64,000 nucleotides of DNA from Arthrobacter gengyunqii (GCF_023022985.1 NZ_CP095461.1:1798001-1862000), one strand, 5' to 3'. Positions 18,562 through 27,369 are shown, counted from the stretch's first letter. Notes: generated by a model not told the origin, from the sequence alone. Numbers and translations are program-made.

Positions 18562-18894
18562 ATGGCCCAGAAAAGACAAGTTCTTCTGATTGATGACCTT
18601 ACCGGGGAAGACGCACAGGAAACTGTGAAGCTGGCCCTGGACGGTGCGCAGTATGAAATCGACCTGACGACGGAGCATGCGGCTGACCTTCGCGAGAAGT
18701 TGGGTCCGTATATCTCCAGCGGACGCCGCCTGCGGGGCGGTTCAAGCACGCGCAGCACAAGGCGGGAAAGTACTGCGCACGGTGAGGACAGCCGAAAGAT
18801 ACGGGAATGGGCTGTTGCAAACGGTTACAAGCCAAGCGCCCGCGGACGCATCAGCCAGGAAATACGCGAAGCGTACAACTCGGCACAAAACTAA
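18562..18894 (+). CDS. lsr2: Lsr2-like nucleoid-associated protein
   Basis: 110 residues, the size of Lsr2. The N-terminal dimerisation domain starts M-A-Q-K-R-Q-V-L-L-I-D-D-L-T-G. The C-terminal domain has the minor-groove AT-hook R-G-R near residues 94-96 and the I-R-E-W-A-V-A-N-G-Y helix just before it. Lsr2 coats AT-rich, often foreign, DNA and silences it; it is the actinobacterial counterpart of H-NS. The frame is open from 18445, but this ATG gives the canonical N-terminus. Confidence 0.95.
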   Translation: MAQKRQVLLIDDLTGEDAQETVKLALDGAQYEIDLTTEHAADLREKLGPYISSGRRLRGGSSTRSTRRESTAHGEDSRKIREWAVANGYKPSARGRISQEIREAYNSAQN

Positions 18895-18935
18895 CAGCCC
18901 CGGACACGTCCCTCAGACGTGTCGGAGGCTGTTAG
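18891..18935 (+). terminator. Long hairpin after lsr2
   Basis: Outer arms CTAACAGCC and GGCTGTTAG and inner arms GACACGT and ACGTGTC form a two-part stem with a small mismatched region. It begins in the stop codon of lsr2. No T-run follows. Confidence 0.7.
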
Positions 18936-19144
18936 CTCACCACCGATTTCCCGCCGTATTGTTGCTTGTCATTCATCGCGCGCAACATTCCGCCATATGA
19001 CGGTGCCCGCCGGTCACATAACGTGTCACTGGGATTCCTGCGTCGGCACGTGCATGCTGGGTCGTGAGCCCTTCCACACGGCACCCGGCACCCACCGGGG
19101 AAGGGGCGCACCCGCGTTGCCAGTGGATAAAGCCATACCCACAA
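18936..19144. other. Intergenic region before the riboswitch
   Basis: About 210 bases with no credible gene. The promoter of the MetE-like gene should lie in the right half. Confidence 0.4.
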
Positions 19145-19237
19145 CCATCCAGAGCAGCTGAGAGACCTGCCTCCGCGACGCTGCAGCTTCCCCCGGACAT
19201 CCTTTCCGGAAAGGTGCTAACGGCAGGAACGATGGAA
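19145..19237 (+). promoter_or_regulatory. SAM-I (S-box) -like riboswitch
   Basis: The core blocks appear in order: CCATCC, AGAGCAGCTGAGAGACC, CGACGCTGCAGC, a CCGGA/TCCGG hairpin, AAGGTGCTAA, and GATGG closing P1 with CCATC. This fits the S-box layout, which senses S-adenosylmethionine and turns off methionine genes. The usual GCAACC reads GCTTCC here. The P1 3' strand (19231-19235) touches the ribosome site GGAAGGA (19234-19240), so control of translation is likely. Confidence 0.75.
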
Positions 19238-19246
19238 GGAACACCC

Positions 19247-20482
19247 ATGACGCATGATCACATTCCCACGACCCACGCCGGCTCCTTGCCCCGGACACCG
19301 GAACTGATAGCAGCCAATGCCGCCCGCACCTTTGCGGCCGACGGTTTCACCCTGGAACGGACCCCGGAATTCGAGGCGTTGCTGACCGGCGCCGTGGTTG
19401 ACCTGGTGCAGCGCCAAAAGAACCTTGGCATCACCATCCCGGGAGACGGCGAATACGGCAAAGCAATGTCCAATGCTTTGGATTACGGCGCCTGGTGGAC
19501 CTACAGCTTCCAGCGCACCGCAGGTCTTGAACTCACCGAATTCAATCCCATCACGGCGGGACCGGTTCGCAGCGAGCCCGGCAACGTTCGGTTGACGTCG
19601 TTCGCGGACAGGAGGGACTGGACCCGATTCGCTGCCGCCTATTCGGATCCGGAAAGCGGTATTCACCTCGGCCGGAACGCAACCGCCTTTCCCTCGGCCA
19701 CTGGCCCGATCAGCTATACCGGCCAGGCAGCCCTCGCCAGCGACATTGCGAACCTCAAGGCAGGATTGGAAGCTGCTGACCTCGCCACCGGGTTCATTAC
19801 AGCTCTGTCACCCGGATCCGCCAGCCGCATCGGCAATGACTACTACGGAAGCGAAGAAGAATTCATCTACGCATGGGCAGATGTCCTTCGCGAAGAATAC
19901 AAGGCCATCGTCGAAGCCGGACTGGTTGTGCAGATTGATGACCCGTCTATCGCCGAAAACTGGGACCAGATCAATCCCGAGCCGAGCGTGGAAGACTACC
20001 GCCGCTTCACTCAGATCCGGATTGAAGCGTTGAATTACGCCCTGCGCGGGCTGCCCGAAGATCAGGTCCGTTTCCATGTCTGCTGGGGTTCGTGGCACGG
20101 ACCCCACGCCACCGACATCGAGTTCAACCACATTGTTGACCTGGTGCTGGGCATCAATGCCGGAGCCTATTCCTTTGAAGCCGCCAATGTCCGGCATGAG
20201 CATGAGTGGGCCATCTGGCGCGGCAAGCGGCTGCCCGAGGGCAAAATCCTGATTCCCGGCGTCGTATCCCATGCCACCAATGTTGTGGAGCACCCGGAGC
20301 TGGTGGCGCAGCGGATAGAACGCTTCGCGGGGCTCGTGGGCCGTGAGAACATCATCGCCGGCACCGACTGCGGCCTGGGTGGACGCATCCACCCGGATAT
20401 TGCCGCAGCGAAGCTCGAGTCGCTGGGTCAGGGAGCGCGCATCGCGGCAGGCAACCTGTTGGCTGGAGCTTCACTCCGATAA
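19247..20482 (+). CDS. MetE C-terminal-like methyltransferase (cobalamin-independent methionine synthase family)
   Basis: 411 residues, about the size of the single catalytic barrel of MetE and lacking its N-terminal half. Zinc ligands are visible as H277-x-C279, E311 and C375, with the N-terminal substrate loop T-T-H-A-G-S-L-P-R. The enzyme should transfer a methyl group to homocysteine or a related thiol; the methyl donor is unknown for this short group. The ATG lies six bases after AAGGA. The SAM riboswitch upstream supports a role in methionine supply. The ORF extends upstream in frame through the riboswitch, which is not coding. Confidence 0.85.
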   Translation: MTHDHIPTTHAGSLPRTPELIAANAARTFAADGFTLERTPEFEALLTGAVVDLVQRQKNLGITIPGDGEYGKAMSNALDYGAWWTYSFQRTAGLELTEFNPITAGPVRSEPGNVRLTSFADRRDWTRFAAAYSDPESGIHLGRNATAFPSATGPISYTGQAALASDIANLKAGLEAADLATGFITALSPGSASRIGNDYYGSEEEFIYAWADVLREEYKAIVEAGLVVQIDDPSIAENWDQINPEPSVEDYRRFTQIRIEALNYALRGLPEDQVRFHVCWGSWHGPHATDIEFNHIVDLVLGINAGAYSFEAANVRHEHEWAIWRGKRLPEGKILIPGVVSHATNVVEHPELVAQRIERFAGLVGRENIIAGTDCGLGGRIHPDIAAAKLESLGQGARIAAGNLLAGASLR

Positions 20483-20586
20483 GGGCAACCGGACCAAGTA
20501 GTTCCGTGGGCGCGGCCGCGTGTTGTGCCCACGGAACTGCTCGCCGGAAACCCTTGACGGCGTCCTGTGCCGGGGACATACTCGGT

Positions 20587-20606
20587 TACTAAACGATCAT
20601 TTAGTA
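20587..20606. promoter_or_regulatory. TetR-type operator before the acyl-CoA dehydrogenase gene
   Basis: Perfect arms TACTAAA and TTTAGTA with a CGATCA spacer, 24 bases before the start codon. A related imperfect site lies upstream of the TetR gene at 23530-23547, so that regulator is the best candidate. Confidence 0.7.
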
Positions 20607-20629
20607 TCGAATAACAGGCCGGAGCCGAC

Positions 20630-21913
20630 ATGACGACCATCCGAATTGCAGACCAGCCGGAGACCACAGAGTTGAACGGATCAGCCGACGATCCGGCGGC
20701 TGCCGGCTTCAGCTTCGATCCGACGGCCGTCCAGGACGTGGACAGTGACCTGTACCTCCTGGACAACCTCCTTGACGAGCAGGCCAAGGATGTCCAGCGA
20801 CGCGTGCGCGCCTTCGTGGACGAGGATCTGCTGCCGGTTATCAATGGCTACTGGGAGCGTGCCGAAGTCCCTTATGAGCTGATCCCGAAGCTCGCGGCCC
20901 TTAACATCGCGGGGGGAACCATCAAAGGATACGGCTGCCCCGGGCTGACCCGGCTTGCCGCTTCCACCGCTGCTGCTGAGCTGGCCCGCGGCGACGGGTC
21001 CATCAACACGTTCTTCGGCGTGCATTCCGGGCTGGCCATGGGCAGTATCGACATGCTCGGCTCCGAGGAGCAGAAACAGCGGTGGCTGCCATCCATGGCC
21101 CGGTTCGAGAAAATTGGAGCTTTTGCGCTGACTGAACCGGGACACGGGTCCGACTCTGTCTCCCTGGAGACCTCCGCGCGCCGCGACGGGGACGAATATG
21201 TCCTCAACGGCAGCAAGCGGTGGATCGGCAACGCGAGCTTCGCCGACGTCGTCATCATTTACGCCCGGGATGAAGCAGACGGTGCCGTCAAGGGCTTTGT
21301 CATGGAAAAGGATGCTGAAGGTAATCACCCGGCCGGTTACAGTGCTGAGGTCATCACCGGAAAGATCGGCAAGCGAGCCGTCCTGCAGCCGAACATCATC
21401 ATCGAGAACCTTCGTATTCCGGCGGAAAACCGGCTGGAGAACTGCAACTCCTTCAAGGACGTCAACAAGGTGCTGGCGGCCACCCGTGGGGGAGTGGCGT
21501 GGGAGGCGCTGGGCCATGCCGTTGCGGCCTACGAAATTGCCGTGGCCTACGCCAAGACCCGTGTGCAGTTCGGGAAGGAAATTGGCCGGTTCCAGCTGGT
21601 GCAGAACAAGCTGGCCAACATGCTGGCCCAGCTGACCGCCATCAAACTGACGTGTTTCCGCCTGAACGAGCTGGCGGACGAGGGCAATATGACCGGGCCG
21701 ATGGCGTCAATGGCCAAAATGTTTGCGGCACGCCAGGGCCGCTGGATCTGCTCGGAGGCGCGGGACATTATGGGCGGCAACGGGCTGCTGCTGGAGAACC
21801 ATGTTGCCCGGCACCTCACCGATATGGAAGTTGTCTTCACCTATGAGGGCACTGACAGCATGCAGTCCCTGATCCTGGGGCGGCACATCACCGGGTTCTC
21901 GGCGTTCGCGTAG
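20630..21913 (+). CDS. Acyl-CoA dehydrogenase, glutaryl-CoA dehydrogenase-like
   Basis: 427 residues with the three acyl-CoA dehydrogenase domains. The FAD region has A-L-T-E-P-G-H-G-S-D (about 166-175), then K-R-W-I-G-N-A. The C-terminal helix carries V-F-T-Y-E-G-T-D-S-M, where Glu is the catalytic base in glutaryl-CoA dehydrogenases. It oxidises an acyl-CoA and passes electrons to ETF, encoded in this window at 26.6-28.4 kb. Glutaryl-CoA, from lysine or tryptophan breakdown, is plausible but unproven. About 40 residues precede the usual N-terminus. Control by the downstream TetR regulator is likely from the shared operator. Confidence 0.9.
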   Translation: MTTIRIADQPETTELNGSADDPAAAGFSFDPTAVQDVDSDLYLLDNLLDEQAKDVQRRVRAFVDEDLLPVINGYWERAEVPYELIPKLAALNIAGGTIKGYGCPGLTRLAASTAAAELARGDGSINTFFGVHSGLAMGSIDMLGSEEQKQRWLPSMARFEKIGAFALTEPGHGSDSVSLETSARRDGDEYVLNGSKRWIGNASFADVVIIYARDEADGAVKGFVMEKDAEGNHPAGYSAEVITGKIGKRAVLQPNIIIENLRIPAENRLENCNSFKDVNKVLAATRGGVAWEALGHAVAAYEIAVAYAKTRVQFGKEIGRFQLVQNKLANMLAQLTAIKLTCFRLNELADEGNMTGPMASMAKMFAARQGRWICSEARDIMGGNGLLLENHVARHLTDMEVVFTYEGTDSMQSLILGRHITGFSAFA

Positions 21914-21988
21914 CCGGCACCCCGGGGGAGCAGTAACGGGCAGTCGTAACGGGCAGTCGTACCGGGGAGGCGACAGAGGAAGACCGAC

Positions 21989-22021
21989 GGGGAGGGCGGC
22001 GCTGAAGGCGCCGCCCTCCCC
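21989..22021 (+). terminator. 14-bp perfect hairpin after the acyl-CoA dehydrogenase
   Basis: Arms GGGGAGGGCGGCGC and GCGCCGCCCTCCCC with loop TGAAG. Just upstream a 13-base direct repeat (GTAACGGGCAGTC) occurs twice. There is no T-run, but the stem is very stable. Confidence 0.75.
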
Positions 22022-22121
22022 TGCATTCCGAATTGTGTGCAGGGGGCAGCCCACTTGCACAGAGCTGTTGAAGTGGCAATTTCGAGTGTAGGCAGGCGAA
22101 TGGCCTCCGCTTCGTATCCAC

Positions 22122-22139
22122 TTATATCAATTGATATAA
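22122..22139. promoter_or_regulatory. 18-bp perfect AT-rich palindrome
   Basis: TTATATCAA followed by TTGATATAA, with no spacer, in an AT-rich stretch 107 bases before the possible start of the hypothetical gene at 22246. It resembles operators of MarR-like or other dimeric regulators; no regulator can be named. Confidence 0.5.
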
Positions 22140-22245
22140 AAGTTTCTGGATATAATCCGAAAAAACACGCGCCTTGCAACCATCAACACCTCCCAGCCGC
22201 ACAACCTCCCAGCAACGAAATGCTGCCAAGACTAGGGGAGTGTCT

Positions 22246-22644
22246 GTGTCTACTGAACTGGGCTCTCTGGCTGGCCGCTCCGGAATGTCTCTTCCAATTT
22301 CCGGCATCTTGGTTCGATGTTCGACGGCTTCGGAATTAACTACCCGCCCCTTCTTCCAAACCCCTGACGGGGACAATTCGTCTCCTATCCAAACGACGTG
22401 GTTCGAGGGAGGGGACTGGACGCGGTTCTCTTACACCGAGAATGGCGAGGAGATCCTGCTGCACAGACCAGACTTGAGCAAGCCGCCTGCCCCGCATCCG
22501 CGGGCCGCCTGGACCAGGCGGCCCGAGTTACGCCGCTCACGGCGTGTTGACAAGGCTCCTGAGGGACGGTGGAGAGTCTGCGGATTTTGTTCAGTTTCAG
22601 GAATCCGTTCATCCCGTTCCACAGGAGTCCCGGTTCGTGGTTGA
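22246..22644 (+). pseudogene. Hypothetical gene, first part; probably frameshifted
   Basis: A GTG five bases after AGGGGAG opens a frame whose first 80 or so residues look natural (W-F-E-G-G-D-W-T-R-F-S-Y). From about 22520 the frame turns Arg-rich, while the overlapping +1 frame (22544-22873) takes on protein-like composition. The change coincides with two strong hairpins at 22501-22545. The simplest reading is one gene of about 209 codons broken by a frameshift; two overlapping genes are possible. No family recognised. Base composition is AT-richer than the surroundings. Confidence 0.35.
22501..22545. repeat. Two tandem perfect hairpins inside the hypothetical gene
   Basis: First: CGGGCCGCCT / AGGCGGCCCG with a 5-base loop (22501-22525). 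Second: ACGCCG / CGGCGT with loop CTCA (22530-22545). They sit at the apparent frame break and may be a terminator, an inserted palindrome or a site of sequence error. Confidence 0.6.
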
Positions 22645-22873
22645 AGGCTTCGAGAGTATCCGCATCGGAAACCAGGCACTCGTCACGAAAAAAGTGCAGC
22701 TTTACAGCGACGGCAAACGGTCAAATACTTTCTGGACACTAAATGAGGCAGTCGTTAAATCAGACTGGGGCGGCGCGGAGTCATATCTGGTTAATGATGT
22801 GGAAAGCGCCTTGGATGCGATGGGAACTGCGCTGAGAAGCAAGGTCCAGAAATTCTTATCAACGTCCCGGTAA
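22544..22873 (+). CDS. Hypothetical protein, or second part of the frameshifted gene
   Basis: 109 codons in the +1 frame relative to the ORF before it, with balanced composition (F-V-V-E-G-F-E-S-I-R-I, then W-T-L-N-E-A-V-V-K-S-D-W-G-G). The GTG start has no ribosome site, which favours the reading that it is the continuation of the upstream frame. No domain recognised and no membrane segment or signal peptide. It ends 13 bases before the convergent TetR stop. Confidence 0.4.
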   Translation: MLTRLLRDGGESADFVQFQESVHPVPQESRFVVEGFESIRIGNQALVTKKVQLYSDGKRSNTFWTLNEAVVKSDWGGAESYLVNDVESALDAMGTALRSKVQKFLSTSR

Positions 22874-22885
22874 GCCTTACTTACC

Positions 22886-23467
22886 TCAGCGCCCTTCGAC
22901 CCCGAGCAGCCGAAGGGCCATGAGGCTGTGGTGCTCACCGATCTCCGCAGCGCTGAGCCGTCCGTCGCTTCGGTACCAGCGGGCCACATCGATGCACAGG
23001 GAAAGCAGGGTAACCACCGCCATATTGGCATCCGGAACGCGAAACACCCCCTGCTGCATACCGTCATCGACGATGGAGCGGAATTCGTCCTCCACCTGAT
23101 GACGCATTTGCAGGACCTCGGACAGATGGTCCTCGCTCAGTGCCGGAAGCTCGAAGTTCACCACGCGCGAGCTGGTGTGGTTCGCCGCCTGCCACTGTGC
23201 CAAATCCCGGACCAGGGCGGCGATCCGGCTGACCGGACTCCCGCCTTCTGAAGCAGCGGCACTGGTCCGCACCAGGTCCAGGGTCTTCTCATGTCCAACC
23301 TTGGAAATGCTGTAGAGCAGATCCTCCTTGGACTTGTGGTGCACATACACGGCCCCGGGGGTCACACCGGCGCCGGAGGCGATGTCCCTGGTGGTGGTGC
23401 CGTGGAAACCTTTGGCCGCGAAGGCCGCAGTGGCGGAGGAGAGCAGCCGCTGTGCTGTGTCCGTCAT
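22886..23467 (-). CDS. TetR/AcrR-family transcriptional regulator
   Basis: 193 residues. The N-terminal helix-turn-helix reads F-A-A-K-G-F-H-G-T-T-T-R-D-I-A-x-x-A-G-V and V-Y-V-H-H-K-S-K-E-D-L-L. The C-terminal ligand-binding part is helical. The ATG has GGAG nine bases upstream. It probably represses itself and the acyl-CoA dehydrogenase gene through related operators, with an acyl-CoA as the likely inducer by analogy with TetR regulators of fatty-acid and amino-acid catabolism. Confidence 0.9.
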   Translation of the reverse strand: MTDTAQRLLSSATAAFAAKGFHGTTTRDIASGAGVTPGAVYVHHKSKEDLLYSISKVGHEKTLDLVRTSAAASEGGSPVSRIAALVRDLAQWQAANHTSSRVVNFELPALSEDHLSEVLQMRHQVEDEFRSIVDDGMQQGVFRVPDANMAVVTLLSLCIDVARWYRSDGRLSAAEIGEHHSLMALRLLGVEGR

Positions 23468-23529
23468 GGCCGTTGCTCCGTCTTCCGCCCGTTCCGTCTG
23501 CGACGCTGATATTGCCCGTCGTCACGACC

Positions 23530-23547
23530 GCTAAATGAGCGATCAGC
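23530..23547. promoter_or_regulatory. Probable TetR autoregulatory operator
   Basis: GCTAAATGAGCGATCAGC is a partial palindrome 63 bases before the TetR start. Over 20 positions about 13 match the operator before the acyl-CoA dehydrogenase gene (compared to its reverse complement), including the CTAAATGA block. Confidence 0.5.
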
Positions 23548-23585
23548 AACCAGCGTAGCAGTGCCGGAATCCGGAGTTCCTGCGG

Positions 23586-24407
23586 CTATTTCACCCGCAG
23601 CCCCATGACGCGGCCGGTGTGTTCGGCGGCAGGATCCATGACCTCGGGCCACCGTGCCGTCATCATGAACAGAAGGCCGCCGTCGTCGCCTCCTGCTGCG
23701 CACGAAAAGCAGCCCTGCTCCAAGCTGATGGTCTGCAGGACGGAACCGCCCTGCGCCACCCGGACACAGCGTTCACCGGGAACTTCGGCGAACCAGATCC
23801 CGCCGGTGCCGTCCCAGCAAATGCCGTCCGGGGCACCTCCGGCCAGATCCGCCCACAGCGAGCCGGCGCCCAGGCTTCCGTCCTCGTGGATGGAAAAGGC
23901 GGTGAGGCAGCCGGCATTGGATTCGGCCACCACCAGCGTGCTGCCGTCCTCGGTAACCAGCATGCCGTTGGGAAAGGCCAAACCGCCGGCGACCTGGTCC
24001 GTGGAACCGTCCGGCCGGACGAGGGCGATGACCCCGTTGTGGGAAGCTTCACCGGAATAGTCGTAACCGATGCCGTTGACGTACATGTTGCCCGTGGGAT
24101 GCACTGCAATTTCGTTCCACGGGTACTCGGAGATCCCGTGCAGATCCGCCAGCGGGACCAGGCCCGCATGGGGAACCTCCAGGAGGACGGCGGCGTCGCT
24201 GCCCGAAACCACCGCCATGCGTCCGTCCGGCAGCCAGTCAAAGCAGATGGGCGACGACGGCACTCCGGTAACCCGCCGGACATTCCCCGCCCCGTCGAGA
24301 GCGGAAATTGTTCCGGCCAGCCAGTCGGCGAACCACAACTCGCCACCGTGCCAGCGGGCCGATTCGCCCATGCCGAGTCCAGATACGAGGGTTTCCACTT
24401 CGGCCAT
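23586..24407 (-). CDS. SMP-30/gluconolactonase/LRE-family beta-propeller protein
   Basis: 273 residues. The start G-L-G-M-G-E-S-A-R-W-H-G-G-E-L-W-F-A-D contains the metal-binding Glu of the SMP-30 family, and P-N-G-M near residues 144-147 and later D-G-I-C-W-D are further propeller landmarks. Family members hydrolyse sugar or other lactones. The substrate is unknown. It reads in the same direction as the TetR gene, 118 bases before its start, and could share its regulation. Confidence 0.85.
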   Translation of the reverse strand: MAEVETLVSGLGMGESARWHGGELWFADWLAGTISALDGAGNVRRVTGVPSSPICFDWLPDGRMAVVSGSDAAVLLEVPHAGLVPLADLHGISEYPWNEIAVHPTGNMYVNGIGYDYSGEASHNGVIALVRPDGSTDQVAGGLAFPNGMLVTEDGSTLVVAESNAGCLTAFSIHEDGSLGAGSLWADLAGGAPDGICWDGTGGIWFAEVPGERCVRVAQGGSVLQTISLEQGCFSCAAGGDDGGLLFMMTARWPEVMDPAAEHTGRVMGLRVK

Positions 24408-24631
24408 TACGCGCCTCTTTCCTCCCGTGACGGTGGACCTGCCATGGCATGTCCAGTATGCCGCTGCAGCGGGGCGGCGAACAGGGCACGGCTGCAGCTG
24501 ACTTCCCCGAAACCGGCGGCATGCCCCGCAGCGGATAGGATGAGTGGCTGGCTAACGGGCCACATCCGCCGCACGGCCTTCCCGGCCCCGGCACCGTTCG
24601 CCAGTTTCCACTCCCGAGAGGACACCCCCGA

Positions 24632-26224
24632 ATGAGCCTGATCCGGCTGCAGGACGTCAACGTTGGCTTCGACAAGACGCAGATCCTGCGCGAGGCCTTC
24701 TTCCGCCTGGAACCGAAGGACCGGGTGGGACTGATCGGCAAGAACGGTTCCGGCAAGTCCACGCTGCTGAAGCTGATCCTGGAGCAGGTGCAGCCGGATT
24801 CCGGGACGGTCAGCCTGGAACCGGGCCTGAAAATCGGCTACTTCTCCCAGTTCTCCGAGCTCAACGGCGACTCCACCATCACCGAGGTGCTTGACGCACT
24901 CTTCGTGGAAATCAAGGCCACCGAAGCTGAGCTCGCCGCCATCGATGAGTCCATTGCGACGGATCCCGAGCCCAAGGCGCTGAACAAACTGATCCGCCGC
25001 CAGGCTGAGCTGTTTGAAACCATGGACCGTCTGGACGGCTGGGACTATCCGCGCCGGATCGATGCCGCCCTGACCACGCTCGGGTTCAGCGAAGCACACC
25101 GCATCTGCCCCATCGACGCCCTCTCCGGCGGCTGGCGCAACCGTGCCGCCCTGGCCAAGATCCTGCTTGAGGTGCCGGATGTGCTCCTGCTGGACGAACC
25201 CACCAACTACCTCGATGTTGCCGGCGTTGAGTGGCTGGAAGGGTGGTTCCGCGACTTCCGCGGCGCCGCCGTCGTTGTCTCCCACGACCGGAAGTTCCTG
25301 GACGCCGTGGTGACCCGCATCATCGAGGTGGAGAACTACCACCTGCACGAATACCCCGGAAACTTCGGCGAATACGTCATCCAAAAGCAGTTCCGGCTCA
25401 AGGCGCTGGCGTCCCAGTTTGTGCACGAATCCGAGCTGCTGGCGTTCGAAGCCGAGGGCATCTCTGACCGGCGCGAAGCAGCCAAGGCCGGCAGCGACGG
25501 CCTGGGCAGCAAGCTCGCCAAGATCAAGAAGGCCCGCGCGCCGCGTCCGGTGGACCAGATCATCACGGAAATCTACGGCGGCCTGCACGTTAAGGACAAC
25601 CTGTGCCGGGTTGAGTCAGTGGCCAAGTCGTACGGCGACAAGACGCTCTTTCAGGACCTGAGTTTCGAGATCCGGCGGGGCGACCGCTTGGTGGTCCTCG
25701 GCTCCAACGGCAGCGGCAAGACCACGCTGCTGCGTGTGCTGACGGGTGAGGAAAAGGCCGACGCCGGCAAGGTCGCCTGGGCGAACGGGGCAAAAATGGT
25801 CTCCTACAACCAGGTGCTGGCGGAGCTCGACGACGACGACACCGTCACCCACTCGGTCAACGCCATGCCGGACAGCCTGGCCCTGACGGCCACTAAGAAA
25901 TCAGTGAACCGGTTCCTGACCATGTTCCAATTCTCGGAAGCGGACCTCAAGCAGAAAATCGGCAACCTCTCCGGCGGGCAGAAGGCCCGGGTGGCCATGG
26001 CCCAGTGCCTGCTTTCCGGTGCCTCGGTGCTGCTGCTGGATGAGCCCACCAACCATCTGGACCTCTCCAGCACCCAGGTCATGGAGCGGGCGCTGCTGCA
26101 CTTCCCGGGTGCAGTGGTGGTGGTCAGCCACGACCGGTTCTTCACCGACAAAATCGCCAACCGGCATCTGGTTTTCGGCGCGGACGGTGCCCAGCCGGGA
26201 GAAATCGACCTCCGGGTCGCCTAA
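24632..26224 (+). CDS. ABC-F family ATPase
   Basis: 530 residues with two ATP-binding cassettes and no membrane part. First Walker A G-K-N-G-S-G-K-S at 36-43 and signature L-S-G-G-W-R-N-R; second Walker A G-S-N-G-S-G-K-T near 355 and signature L-S-G-G-Q-K-A-R. Between them lies the helical P-site tRNA interaction linker. ABC-F proteins act on the ribosome, as translation factors or antibiotic-protection factors. Nothing here distinguishes housekeeping from resistance, and no antibiotic genes adjoin it. A strong terminator follows. Confidence 0.92.
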   Translation: MSLIRLQDVNVGFDKTQILREAFFRLEPKDRVGLIGKNGSGKSTLLKLILEQVQPDSGTVSLEPGLKIGYFSQFSELNGDSTITEVLDALFVEIKATEAELAAIDESIATDPEPKALNKLIRRQAELFETMDRLDGWDYPRRIDAALTTLGFSEAHRICPIDALSGGWRNRAALAKILLEVPDVLLLDEPTNYLDVAGVEWLEGWFRDFRGAAVVVSHDRKFLDAVVTRIIEVENYHLHEYPGNFGEYVIQKQFRLKALASQFVHESELLAFEAEGISDRREAAKAGSDGLGSKLAKIKKARAPRPVDQIITEIYGGLHVKDNLCRVESVAKSYGDKTLFQDLSFEIRRGDRLVVLGSNGSGKTTLLRVLTGEEKADAGKVAWANGAKMVSYNQVLAELDDDDTVTHSVNAMPDSLALTATKKSVNRFLTMFQFSEADLKQKIGNLSGGQKARVAMAQCLLSGASVLLLDEPTNHLDLSSTQVMERALLHFPGAVVVVSHDRFFTDKIANRHLVFGADGAQPGEIDLRVA

Positions 26225-26252
26225 GCCGGGCGCCCGACACCCCTCACCCCTC

Positions 26253-26285
26253 AGCCCTGCCGGCCCCGTCGCCGGCAGGGCTTTT
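26253..26285 (+). terminator. Intrinsic terminator of the ABC-F gene
   Basis: A perfect 12-bp stem AGCCCTGCCGGC / GCCGGCAGGGCT with a 6-base loop, then TTTT. Confidence 0.92.
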
Positions 26286-26580
26286 GTCATGCCCTCAGAC
26301 TGACCTGACGCCGCCGTACCTTACGCCGGCGAGCGCCCGGTGACAGTTATTACGCGGATTTCCGGGCCGGGCACCACACGCCTTCCGCCGAAACATCACG
26401 GCTCCCGGTATCGCGGCGGCCGCCACCTGGAGTGTTCGCTGCGCCGGAGGGGAGCATATGGCGTGGATCACAACGAATCCGCTCGTCTGCGATACGATCG
26501 CGGCAACGTCTGCCGAACGGTGACTGAGGTCTCAAAGGCCTTCAACACGGAGTCGTTGACGACGATGCGAGAGGGAAAAG
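26286..26580. other. Upstream region of etfB
   Basis: About 295 bases without a credible gene; it should hold the promoter of the etf operon. GAGAGGGAAAAG before the etfB ATG is the ribosome site. Confidence 0.4.
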
Positions 26581-27369
26581 ATGAGAATTATCGTGCTGAT
26601 GAAAGAGGTTCCGGATACTTGGGGGAACCGCACCCTCAATCTGGAGACCGGTCTCCTGGACCGGGCAGGCAGTGAACTGGTGCTCGACGAAATAAACGAG
26701 CGTGCGCTCGAGGTTGCGCTGACGCACAGCGACAGCAGCAAGGATGCCGAGGTGGTCCTGCTCGCGGTGGGGCCGGCAACGGTGCCGGCCAGCCTGCGCA
26801 AGGGATTGGCGATGGGCGCCGACCGTGCCGTGCACGTGCACGATGATGCACTGCTGGGCGCGGACATGACGCTGACGGCCGAGGTGCTCGCTGCGGCCAT
26901 CAGGCACATCGGATTCGATCTGGTCATCGCCGGCAACATTTCCACCGACGGCGGCGGCGGTGCCCTTCCGTCAATGATCGCGGAACTGCTGGGCGTTGCC
27001 GGAGTGACCTCCCTCAGTTCGGTCGAGATCACCGATGCCGGTGTGGCCGGGCGCAGGAACATCGAATCAGGGACCTTCGAGGTGCAGGCCGCCCTTCCCG
27101 CGCTGATCTCGATTACCGAAGCACTGCCCGACGCCCGCTTCTCGAACTTCAAGGGGATCATGGCGGCGAAGAAGAAGCCGTTCGACACCCTTTCCCTGGC
27201 GGACCTCGGCCTCACTGCGGACGAGTCGGCCAACCGGTCCATCGTTGTTGCCGTGACGGAGCGTCCGGCGCGCGCGGCCGGCATCAAGATTGAAGACGAC
27301 GGCGACGCCGGCCAGCAGATCGCCGATTTCCTCACCCAGAACCAGCTCATCAAAGGACGCGCAGAATGA
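26581..27369 (+). CDS. etfB: Electron transfer flavoprotein beta subunit
   Basis: 262 residues. The adenine-nucleotide-alpha-hydrolase-like fold starts [12 protein letters not shown]. The ETF-beta landmarks are [14 protein letters not shown] and, further on, [14 protein letters not shown]. It binds AMP and forms the heterodimer with EtfA, taking electrons from acyl-CoA dehydrogenases. It is first in a tightly coupled operon: its stop overlaps the etfA start by four bases. Confidence 0.95.
   Translation: MRIIVLMKEVPDTWGNRTLNLETGLLDRAGSELVLDEINERALEVALTHSDSSKDAEVVLLAVGPATVPASLRKGLAMGADRAVHVHDDALLGADMTLTAEVLAAAIRHIGFDLVIAGNISTDGGGGALPSMIAELLGVAGVTSLSSVEITDAGVAGRRNIESGTFEVQAALPALISITEALPDARFSNFKGIMAAKKKPFDTLSLADLGLTADESANRSIVVAVTERPARAAGIKIEDDGDAGQQIADFLTQNQLIKGRAE

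Noticed and set aside
19064..19246. 61-codon N-terminal extension of the MetE-like protein
   Set aside because: These bases form the riboswitch and ribosome site; the shorter start gives the family N-terminus.
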